Source: Eurosta solidaginis
Lineage: Eukaryota; Arthropoda; Insecta; Diptera; Tephritidae
Reading direction: 5' to 3'
Assembly (NCBI RefSeq): GCF_040869045.1
Contig: NC_090323.1
Span: 158,058,426 to 158,122,425, forward strand
DNA length: 64,000 nucleotides
A model generated the notes under the pieces. The model ran no database searches. It was not told where the DNA came from and worked only from the letters and a program-made list of their open reading frames with translations. The translations under genes were made by a program, and so were the position numbers. Below, one piece after another: positions 32,987-42,792 of this stretch (positions are counted from its first letter, which is position 1; every line of letters begins with the position of its first letter).

Positions 32987-34053
32987 CTAAGTCTGATCGT
33001 CCCGATCAGACAAATTTCTCGATCTAAACGCTGCTAGCATCGCCAAATGTACCACTCTTCTATTTCGTGATTTCCCAATTGCTTGTATGCGGTAGACGAC
33101 ATCACTGATCGTCTTCATAACTCTGTACGAGCCTTCCCAACTGCACCGATATTTGGATGAAACACCTTTCTGCCGGTGAGGGTTGTATAGCAGTACCAGA
33201 TCTCCCACCCGGAAACCTTCCAAATTATTTTCCCTGTGGTACCTGTATTTCATCTTACTACTCATTATCCTGGATCGTTCCCTCGCACTCTGTTGCTTGG
33301 CCAATGAAGAACTACTTCGCAGAGCTTGATCTTGACGGATTGACTTTGCATCATCAGTATCGTCTTGACGTTTCACAACAGTAGTACGCGCTGGTTTGAA
33401 ACCACCCTTGCATTCTTTCTGGAAATTTCTTTCAGTCGTTTTAGTGCGTCCATTAGGGTTTGTCAATGCCAGTGTTTTTCTCGCAGGTACTTTTGATTTC
33501 GCTTTATTTGGCCCATTCGATCCATCAACCTTTGCTCGATCTACTTTCCTTGACTTTCGTGGTCTCTGTCGAATCTCCTCCACCAGCACTTGCTTACTGC
33601 TGAACCCTTTTTCCAAACTGAAGCTAAGTGGCACATATTGGTTCCCATAATGCACCACCCTTCTCTGCATATCGATATTGATGTCATGGTCAACCAAGAA
33701 ATCCACTCCCAATATAACTTCATCAACAATCTCCGCCACAACGAATTTGTGTAAAACCATGACCTTCCCAATTAAGACTTCACAGATCACTTCTCCCCGG
33801 ACTTGGTTATACTCGCCAGTGACCGTACGCAACCTCGCTCCAGGTAACGGTTTTACTCTCCTGTTGACCAAGTCAGATCGGATCAAGGAATGAGATGCGC
33901 CCGTATCTACAGTCAGTACACGCTCCTTGCCATCCACATTCCCTCTGACCGTAAGACTGCTTGTTTTCCTTCCAATTTGCAGCACAGATATCTCAGGGCA
34001 TTCAATAGCTGGATCTAGCTCTCGATCTCTACCTCTTAATCGCTCTTGCTCAT
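32987..34053 (-). pseudogene. LTR element protease fused to integrase C-terminus
   Basis: The minus-strand frame shows a retropepsin with active-site DTGASHS, a later ILGVDFL motif, a basic linker, then FRVGDLVLLYNPHR and VVYRIQ, the C-terminal beta-barrel of a gypsy-type integrase. Everything between protease and this tail is missing, yet the frame is open. At 34053 it meets the inserted retroposon. Before that insertion it was in the same frame as gag. The protein could not complete a retroviral cycle by itself. Confidence 0.85.
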
Positions 34054-34461
34054 GTTGTTGTTGTTGCTGTTGTAGCGATAAGGTTGCTCCCCGAAGGCTT
34101 TGGGGAGTGTTATCGATGTGATGGTCCTTTGCCGGATACAGATCCGGTACGCTCCGGTAACACAGCATCATTAAAGTGCTAGCCCGACCATCTTGGGAAC
34201 GATTTATGTGGCCACGTTAAACCTTCAGGCCATCCCTCCCTCCCCACCCCAAGTTCCTTGAGGAGCTTGGGGTCGCCAGAGCCTCGTCTGTTAGTGAAAC
34301 AGGATTCGCCGCGGATAGGTGAGGTTGACAATTGGGTTTGGAGAAGCTATATATTGCGCTGGCAACCTGAAGGGTTGCGCTACACAGCCCCTTGAATCTG
34401 GCATTTTAGTCGCCTCTTACGACAGGCATACCTACCGCAGGTATATTCTGACCCCCTAACC
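34054..34461 (-). mobile_element. 408-bp retroposon of family H with (AAC)n tail
   Basis: It is flanked by a perfect 13-bp duplication, CGCTCTTGCTCAT (34041-34053 and 34462-34474). Read on the minus strand it starts GGGTTAGGGGGTCAGAATAT, has GCCTGTCGTAAGAGGCGAC, and ends in CAACAGCAACAACAACAAC. Long variable target duplications and a simple 3' tail mean target-primed reverse transcription. It has no ORF, so it is a SINE-like element that depends on a LINE. No pol III A/B boxes were recognised. Confidence 0.85.
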
Positions 34462-34474
34462 CGCTCTTGCTCAT

Positions 34475-35771
34475 CTCCTCCAGCTTTGCGTTTACGGCCA
34501 CCCACATTGTTGGAACTACTAGGAGCAAGATCGCAATGACGGGCAATGTGACCTGGGTTGCCGCACTTGAAACATTTAATAACTCCGGCATTTTTCTGTT
34601 GCGATCCCTTCAGTGCTTCCAAAATTGTGTCTACCCAATCTGGTCTTTCCACTTCCACGCGATGAGCTTGGTATGCTGGTTTACTCAATAGTGAGGCAGT
34701 TTCCTGAGTCAATGCATGTGATACCGTCTCTGCCAATGTTAGCTTTGGGTTTGCGTATGTGGCTCGCTTCGTTTCGACGTCCCGTATGCCATTTATAAAG
34801 CTCTGAATTTTTACTCTTTCGGTGTATTCCACGGGTGCGTCGGGATTCGCCAAAAGTGCAAGCCTTTCGACATCTGACGAAAACTCCTGCAAAGTCTCAT
34901 TAGCTTTTTGGTAGCGGTTTTGCAACTCTATTTGGTGTATCTGCTTCCTGTGTTCGCTTCCGTATCGCCTCTCTAGAGCGCTCATCAATGTTTCGTATTT
35001 GTTCCGCTCTCCCTCGGGAATAGTCTGTAGGATTTCAGCAGCAGATCCTTTCAATGCCACGAATAGTGCAGCAACTTTATCTTCAGCACTCCAGTTGTTC
35101 ACTGCTGCGGTCTTCTCAAACTGAATCTTAAACACCTGGAAAGGAACAGAGCCGTCAAAAGATGGAGTTTTTACCTTCATATTGCTTGCTGAAACAGCTG
35201 GGCGATTTAGTTGCAACTCCTGTATACGACCTCTCAAAGCATCCAGCTCGGCCTCGATTTTTTCCTCAAACTGCGTTATTTTCTCGTTCATGCGCGCTTC
35301 GAGTTTTGATGATATACGAGCCTCTTGCGCTTCGAGTTGTACTGTTATGCGTGTCTCTTGTTCTTTCAGTTGTGCTTCCATGTTTGCTTTAATCTGTGTC
35401 GAAATTTCTGAAATACACGTTTCTTGTGCTTCAATCTTCGATGTTATGCGTTTCTCCTGCGATTCCAGCTGAGATGCCATCTTGGTTGTTATGCGTGCCT
35501 CCTGTTGTTCCAGTTGAGATGACATTTGTGACGACATTTCTTTTACTGTCGATGTTTGTGCAGATATTGCAGCCAAAATCATGCTCAAGTCTGTGCTCGT
35601 AACTGTCTGCGATGTTTCGTTTTTCTCTTCAATTTTTGTTGCTGTCTTGTCCCCATCAGGATAAAAGATATACTCATCCACATCAATTTCTTCTGCTTCC
35701 ATTGCCTCTCGTATCCGTGCCTGAAGTTCAAGTTTAACGCCGCTTGTATTCAATTCACTGAACTTTGCCAT
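34475..35771 (-). pseudogene. LTR element gag with SAP-like start and zinc knuckle
   Basis: The minus-strand frame from ATG 35771 has an N-terminal SAP-like helix pair, a long Glu/Gln/Thr-rich coiled coil of repeated QLEQQEARI-type units (about residues 75-190), a Retrotrans_gag domain (KTPSFDGSVPFQVFKIQFEK to SFINGI) and a CFKCGNPGHIARHC zinc knuckle. It is cut by the retroposon at 34462-34474 just after the knuckle; the same frame resumes at 34053 as protease. Without that insertion gag and the downstream part would be a single open frame of 787 codons. Confidence 0.85.
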
Positions 35772-35799
35772 GTCCTTGTTGTCCTCTGGAATTTATTCA

Positions 35800-35822
35800 A
35801 CAATTCCTCTTCTGACACCAAT
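35800..35822 (-). other. Probable primer-binding site of the LTR element
   Basis: Directly inside the 5' LTR, the minus strand reads TGGTGTCAGAAGAGG, starting two to three bases after the LTR end. The position and TGG start fit a tRNA primer site. I do not assign the tRNA. Confidence 0.5.
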
Positions 35823-36411
35823 TGTAACGAATTTACTTGCAAATCCTCTTATTTTAAATTCTCTGCTAAGTTCGAATCACTAAACTGTTGAATAAATAAC
35901 TCCAATTTGTAATAATGCAAAATGGCCTTTATTAAAGTACTTCACAATAACACTCAAACTGTGCAACGAATAGCTCTCTCTCTCTCTACTATTCAAAATA
36001 ATACTGCTCTTTCTCGCTAGATAGCGTCTTAGTCGAAACTGCTTGACAACTCAAATCAAACTGAATTCCAGTGCCTCTACAATTGCCGCCTTTTATACTC
36101 TTTGATTTCAACCTTCGCATCTTCTAGGCGCTTCCAGAATCTACTAGTCCAGCAGCTCTCAAACTTCTCAGCTGTAACTAAAATTGCACAATTTTATAGT
36201 TTTTCTCATTGCATACTTATAGGAGTATCTCAGATATATGCTTGTGTTTGTGCATTGACTCTCCGCTGCTCGTATACGTACGTGGTACATGTGTGTAGAC
36301 GCAATTATTGTTTCGTTTATGTAGATACATAGTGATTGATATATGGATGTGAATTCACGTCACTGCTTAGCATCGGCTTAGAGACAGCAGCACTTGCTAA
36401 TATTCGTAACA
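35823..36411 (-). repeat. Long terminal repeat (5' LTR relative to gag)
   Basis: It is the partner of 32349-32975 and carries the same TG...CA ends. A (TC)n microsatellite-like stretch at 35976-35985 replaces a segment present in the other LTR. Confidence 0.9.
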
Positions 36412-37209
36412 TTATCAACTCCTACCATGTTCTTGTTGTACACAACCACAATGTTTGATTTTCGTCTTTTTTTTTTCAAAGAAAAATATTGACGAAATCA
36501 ATCGGACAATACCTCCAACAAGCCATCTTATGACATAAAGATTGTCCTCCCTTTCGATGCGGTAATCAAAACTACCTCTACCTTCCTTTTTCAGTTCCTT
36601 TTCAGACTTGAAAGGCACTTTACTACACTTATTTCCTCTGACATATTTTGACGAAAGGCCGGAATAGCTGTGGGTGCTGTCCAGTACGTATCCAAACTGG
36701 GATAACCAATTGTACCAATCATAACAACCAAACCAAGAAACTTAAAAAATGCTGCCTTCGTTAAGTTAAATGATCGACCGCCTTTTGAAAGAGAGGCTTG
36801 GTTTGTCGCCTGCAATACTTTTTCAAAAAAGTCTACAGTGAAGTACCCAAATAGTACTGTACTGGAAGTTTTACATCGTTACTTGAAAAAGACTCAGGAA
36901 ACACAGCTTTAGGAGGAGCCTACGAAGTCTTTTTCCATCGAAAGTCATTAACTTGTTTTGGTTGATAGTCCGAAGCACAATCTTCTGAGCTAGTTCGTCA
37001 TTATATTCTTCGTTGATATTTCTAATACTTATATCATAACGACCTTGACGAGAAAGCTCGTCCATCATGGAAGTTTCATTATTGTCAAATGCCTCAAATA
37101 AATCCTCTAATATTTCTTTCGATTCGGAATCCTCAAAATCTGACAGATCTGAGTCCTCAAAATTCTCCAAAATATTTTCTATAACTATGTCGCTTATTTT
37201 TCTTGCCAT
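36412..37209 (-). pseudogene. piggyBac transposase remnant, N-terminal and middle parts
   Basis: From the minus strand: an acidic N-terminus (start 37209, MARKISDIVI with many Asp/Glu/Ser), then after a frame change at about 36930-36815 a segment with FNLTKAAFFKFLGLVVMIG and YPSLDTYW, the conserved start of the piggyBac transposase domain. A further frame change leads to RGSFDYRI and VIRW motifs. The LTR element cuts it at 36411, and the strand resumes at 32348 with a SLYWISIRSRKLTLNLF-like stretch that fits the C-terminal part. Multiple frameshifts show it is dead. Confidence 0.75.
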
Positions 37210-38445
37210 ATTTGAAAATATTATTCCGCAAACAAGAACACGTCTCTATGCTACCAGTTTCAATCGCAAATAAATTTGCTCTGCAATATAATGCAAGTTA
37301 ACACCTTACGATAAATTTATCGCCATATGGCAACAAGCTTAGTTTTAAAAATTGGCACGACTTTTAAAGCTTCCAGCGAAAAAATATTTAAAAGGCCAAA
37401 CAACAGAGTGGACATTTTTCAACATACTTTATTCAAATATTGTTTAAAACATTTGCCCAAAGTACCTCAAAAATTTAAAAATGTTTTGCAAATTTCAGAG
37501 TAAAGTGCTATATGCCAGAAGCCTTTCTTTAAAAATGTTATATTACCGATATTTAATGGACGATTATAATTTATTTTATTTGAATTTAACCACTAAACTT
37601 CAATTTTTGAAAATATGTACGAAAAAAATTGATAACTTTTACAAGAGAGTATTGACGGCCTTTTAAAATTTTCTGTTGCCATATGGCAACAATATCGCGA
37701 AAGGGTTAAATTCACTAAGTCAAATATTTTTAGGTTATGGGTATGGCGAGAATCCAAAAACCAATTGGTTGGCTATGGTATGGTTATGACCATGGTACTT
37801 TTATGGTAATTATATCATGGTTATGGCGTTAGCGTTATGGTATGGCACAATTAATCGATTACATTGTTTTCCATAAGGTAGGTTCGATCAGCTGTTTGAT
37901 CTGGTTATGGTTTTATCACATATCACACACGAAGATTGCGCATTCACGAGTTCAAAATTGCTTCGTTCTGCGCATCTACGTCACACTTGACTGCTTTAGC
38001 GAATGAAAGAAAGAGAGAAAAAACAAGAGCTAAACGAAAATTACGAAAAAATGCCTATAAAAACAGCTGATCTTGTGTTTACATGCGCAATACGCAATCT
38101 TGTGTATGTGATTTGTGTGGTTTTATGGTCATAAGTCACCATTAATTGGTCCTATAGCCAACCAATTGGGCTTTCTCACCATATCCATAGCCTAAAAATA
38201 TTTGAGTTGGTAATTTAATAACTTTTTGTAGATTTTATTAATTGTTTTCGATACGTTATGAATAAGAGACTTATTTTTTGCGGAATATGTTTGTAATTTT
38301 TTGCGTTTTCTTCATTTTTATGAAATTTTCACGATTTTTAGGTTAAGGCACCATAAATCGATCACATTGGGATGATTATGGATATGGGTATGGTTACGCC
38401 TATGGCGTTAGGGTTAAGGAAGTTTAATTAGCCCTTAAATTATGA

Positions 38446-38870
38446 GTTATAGAAGAGCACTAATTTACCACATTACAGATGGTCAACCTTAAGCACTTAC
38501 CTTACATGTTATTCCAAGCATATTTAGAAATATTTTTGACAACTTTGTATATCTTTATTTAATACTTAAATATGTATTTTACTAAACTGTACATTGTGCC
38601 TTAACCGTTACTTTAGATATTCCTATACTTGAATCACACTTAGACATTTAGATGCTTTGCCTGACTTAAATAACACACTTTTCTTTACCTAGACCTTAAT
38701 ACATAGTACATACGAAGCATTTACATACAAACTTACACAAAAGCATACTTTTATTCCCTTAACCACAATAATTTTATGCAACTTGGATTATTTTTAAATT
38801 TTCAGATTAAATATTTTTTAATATATGTATGTTAGCATACCTTATGCCTGTTATAATTCAAATGTAGTTC
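38446..38870. other. AT-rich stretch with no recognised feature
   Basis: No ORF, RNA gene or repeat end was recognised between repeat P and the palindromic MITE. Confidence 0.4.
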
Positions 38871-38878
38871 ACATACAT

Positions 38879-39438
38879 TAGACTGGGTCGATTTATTAAC
38901 CGATATCGCGCCATCGATTCTTCGATAGGATTTGGGCTCAGGAAAAAAATCCACTACGTATCCCCCAAAAAAAATAATTTTCGAGCCTGCGAAATTTAAT
39001 TTTTTTTACTTTTTTCGACTGATTTTTAAGGTTTTTTTCCGGACCTACTAAACAAATTTTCATTTGATTGTAAAATTTTCATGTTTACTCTGTCCGACCC
39101 AAAAATGTCCGCTAAAACCGTTGTAGAAAACAGTTTTTGAAAAAAAAAAAATTTTTTTTTTAGATCTGAAAATATTTTTTTTTAACTGTTATCGCCAACG
39201 TTTTTAGCGGAAATTTTTGGGTCGGACAGGGTATACATATGAAAATTTTTTTAGTAGGTCATGAAAAAACCTTGAAAATCAAAGTCGAAAAAAAGAAAAA
39301 AAATAATGAAATTTCGCAGGCTCGAAAATTATTTTTTTGGGTATGAGTAGTGGAAATTTTTTCCCGAGCCCAAATTCTATCGAAAAATCGATGGCGCGAT
39401 ATCGGTTAACTTTCGTCCATACAAATCGACCCACTCTA
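38879..39438. mobile_element. 560-bp palindromic MITE, hAT-like target duplication
   Basis: The whole element is one long imperfect inverted repeat: TAGACTGGGTCGATTTATTA faces TCGACCCACTCTA, and ACCGATATCGCGCCATCGAT faces its exact complement. Arms of ~250 bp surround an A/T-rich centre. The flanks ACATACAT (38871-38878) and ATATACAT (39439-39446) match in 7 of 8 positions. A transcript through it would form a long hairpin. Confidence 0.8.
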
Positions 39439-39449
39439 ATATACATATA

Positions 39450-39783
39450 CATTTTTTGTACATATTTATTTTTTTACTTCTTAAAATAATTGCATTTCGG
39501 TTGTTTCTTATTTTTTGATTTTGTTTTGTGCGCTAGGTTAAAAATAAATAAATAAAACTGAAAGCAGAATGGTAGATTTAATAAAAATCAAAATTTTTTT
39601 TTGAGAATTTAGTAAATATCTGCTAGTTGGTTAGTTAAGAGAGGGTATCATTGTTTCTTATCCATAATGAATGATATTGTTATTTTATTTAAGCTCTATA
39701 CATTTAAAAAATCTTGTTTAACATAAAAAAGGCCTAAAATAATGACAATAACTGACCATTGTTTCAAATTGAATATTATTTTA
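39450..39783. other. AT-rich stretch with no recognised feature
   Basis: Nothing gene-like is visible between the palindromic MITE and element A copy 2. Confidence 0.4.
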
Positions 39784-42700
39784 CCAGAGAAGGCGTTTTT
39801 GCTAGATTCCAACTTTTTTGCATGTGAACACGTCTTGCACTTCACCACACACAATCCAATTTCAATGTTAACCAGTTAACAGCAGAAAATTCTCTGTCAA
39901 CAGTTTCAGCTGGTGTATAAATTCTCTGGATTTTCTCTTAATATGATTTCTTTGTGGGAATATAGGTATTTAGTAGGATTAATTAAATTTAAATTTTATT
40001 ACTTGTAGCAATATATTTGCTTGTTTTATGATTTAATACGAATTTGAACTTAATTAATATAATAATAGCAATATATTTGCTTGTTTTATGGTGATGCAAA
40101 TTGCAGAAATTTTGCTTATTTCTTTACAAACAAAAACCTATTCATATACCCAAAATATGCCCTTTCATGAAATGTATGTAAATTAATCATACATTTATGA
40201 ATTATCCCATCCCTTTTTGTTAATAAATTAAAATGTTAGGAAAATGTATGCAAATTAAAATATGCATGCAAATAGTGTTTTGCCGACGGCATTTGCACAC
40301 TTGGAATTTCTGTGCACACGAAATCCATTGCATATTTATAAAACGTTAATTTGCATAAAATGTATGCATATTAACCATGAAGTATGAATTATTAATAAAT
40401 TGAAATAAATAAAATATTTGATAACAGTTGAATAAATAAAAAAATATTTAGTTATTATTTGGACTATGAGTGGGAGGGGAGGTACCTATAAAGAAATTTC
40501 CTAAAGCATTTTATATGCATGTGTTATTCAGTACAATGATGTAAGTACTTATGTACTTGAATATTTTCAAAGGCAGGTTTGATAAGCCAAGTCAAACTTA
40601 AATACATTTGACCTGCCTCAAATTAACCCTTAAATATGTAAATAAGACCAACAATACACAAAAGACATGTGCCTGTTGATCAGATGTTGAGCATTGTATC
40701 ATTGAATATATATGTATGAAAATACAAACCAAAGCAAAAAAGTACAAATGTACATGCATATATACATATTCAATAATACTCCAATTAAAAGCTTGGTCGC
40801 TTTGATGCTGTGGCAGTGTCTTAAGTTATTAATAAAACAACTTGTCGCTTTCCGCGTTATGAAGCGACCAAATCAATTATGGCAATCCGCGTATACGGCC
40901 ATGTATATGTAAATATCAATGCTCGTAGCAATTAGCCGACGAAATACAATAGGCACGAGCCAAATTATGTGTCGTCGGTGGTTAAAAGTGTTGCCGTTTA
41001 TACCTTTAACAACTCACAGCTAAAAGGGGAATTTATTATAAAATTAAAATAAACGAATTTATTGCTCTTTTGCGAAATAATGTTATATTTCTTCGCAAAA
41101 TTACTTTAATTTATTTCGCCGCTCCCATATATTAATTTTTATCTATGAAAATAATGTAAAATTCTTACTTTGTACTGACATGTGATAAACAATCAGCATA
41201 TACAGTATGACGTCACAGTGCGAATTCGGGCCAGAAACGGGTAAAACACCAGTCTTATGTTACAACTGCAACACAGTTGCTGCAAATTTGGCTGCGTGAC
41301 TGCGCGAACAATTTTTCGGCAGAATATGATAGGGGGTTTCAAATAGCAAATAAAAATGTCCATAAGCTGTGACAACTCGGCAATTCAGGATATGAGAAAA
41401 TTATTTGTAATAATTTATATGAACAATGGATGGAAATTTTTAGATTATATTGCTAATATGTTAGTGGACATTTACTAGGCAATATCTGTGCATGTTTATT
41501 TGCATTTTTTACTACCATATTAGTACTTTCATACAGGCTTATAAATAGTTTGGTATTATTTCAAAGGAAAAGTGCGGGGTTATGAATGTAGTTATGCTCG
41601 TCATAATGAATACCCCCAATATGCATCGAAGTTGGAATTTATAAAATCGCAAAAATTTGTCTTTTGACGATTTTATCAAATGCCATGTTGCCGAATTGCA
41701 AAATTCTATCATCAATTTGGATAACTTATGAAGAAGCATTTATGAATGAAAAATCAAGAGGAAGCTAGTTTTCAGGATTTTGTGATTTACATACAAAACA
41801 TGAGCATACATATGTAAATATGTATGTGTGCTTGTGCGTATGGTTGGATGGTTGAAGTGAGTTTTGTTTTCTTTGTCAACATGCGAATATAAAAATATTT
41901 CTTAGCTTAGACATATATGAACATAGATTTGTACATATGCTTGTGCGTAAGAATAATTTTTGTTGGAAGTGGTTGATTGAAACAGTTTGTCTTTTATTTG
42001 AGCATGTGAATGTACAAACATTTGTTAGCTTATGCATGGATATATTGGTATCAATGAAGTGGGTGGGAAATGGGGGTGTAGGCTGATCTTTAGTTTAGGA
42101 ATATATGTGTGTACATATATACCAATCTAGGTTTGTTTATACCCACTCACCATTTAGGTGATTAAATTTTCAATTTCCCTACATATCAATATAATTTGAT
42201 TACTCTTTCTGACAAAATAATGAGTTACCATACAATTGAACAAAAGATATAATCAAATATGAATACTTTAGATGATCAAACACTGAATATATTTTTTCAA
42301 CCACATTTTGGAATCATATTTGAATCAAATGTGTTTACTTTAGGAGATCATAAATTTATAATAATTTTTAATTCAGCTTTCTGAATCTTTTTTGACCATA
42401 ATTGTTGAATGAATAATGTATTTTATACTTGTCAAAATATTTCTTTACATCGGAGCTGCTCAACCCCTATACACTTGTAGCACTTTTGTTTTTGTTTTGC
42501 CCTGAATCATAGGCACAGATTCAAATTCACACTTTGAATATAAAAAAAAAACAAGTAAGGACAGGACTGTCTTCGGCCGTGCCGAAGACTTCAACCTTTC
42601 ATGAATGGGGCTGAACAATAATATTATCCCGTTCGTAATCTCCAAATAATCGGATTTATAAGATAAGAAATATATAGTGAACAGATGTACATACCTAAAC

Positions 42701-42792
42701 GATTTTTAAAAAATAAAATAACATTTTTTTTAAGATAAATATAAAATAAACAAGTAAGGAAGGTTAAGTTCGGGAGTAACCGAACATTACAT
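39784..42792. mobile_element. Element A, copy 2, truncated on the right
   Basis: It is almost identical to 21751-24775. The terminal inverted repeat is damaged: after CCAGAGAA, 17 bp present in copies 1 and 3 are missing. It includes the nested family G and F heads and stops exactly after AACATTACAT, where the 916-bp satellite begins; copy 1 continues with family F at that point. Confidence 0.85.

Larger units (their letters stand above)
32349..36411 (-). mobile_element. Gypsy-like LTR retrotransposon with large internal deletion
   Basis: Two LTRs (32349-32975 and 35823-36411) begin TGTAACGAATTTACTTGC and end TATTCGTAACA, with TG...CA borders. TTAT flanks both sides (32345-32348 and 36412-36415), a 4-bp duplication typical of gypsy-type integrases. 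The interior encodes gag, protease and only the tail of integrase on the minus strand; reverse transcriptase, RNase H and the integrase core are absent. A 408-bp retroposon interrupts it at 34054-34461. Confidence 0.9.
31568..37705 (-). mobile_element. piggyBac-superfamily transposon, disrupted
   Basis: The left end reads CCTTTTCGC and the right end GCGAAAGGG, each bordered by TTAA (31564-31567 and 37706-37709), the invariant piggyBac target. The host P sequence is continuous across the insertion. Remnants of the transposase lie on the minus strand at 36412-37209 and 31984-32348, separated by an LTR retrotransposon. The palindrome TTGCCATATGGCAA lies near both ends (31701, 37676) and, as a shorter form, at 37322. 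Confidence 0.85.
31330..38445. mobile_element. Palindromic repeat P, copy 2, split by nested insertions
   Basis: P sequence runs 31355-31385 and 31517-31567, then resumes at 37706-38445 in the orientation of copy 1. The gap at 31568-37705 is a piggyBac insertion flanked by TTAA. A second small gap at 31386-31517 is a MITE. The stretch 37840-38160 contains an extra inverted segment (CACACGAAGATTGCGCA facing TGCGCAATACGCAATCTTGTG). Confidence 0.65.

Noticed and set aside
35162..35602. Cys-rich plus-strand frames over gag
   Set aside because: Antisense of the Glu/Gln-rich gag coiled coil; the cysteines come from reverse-complemented codons.
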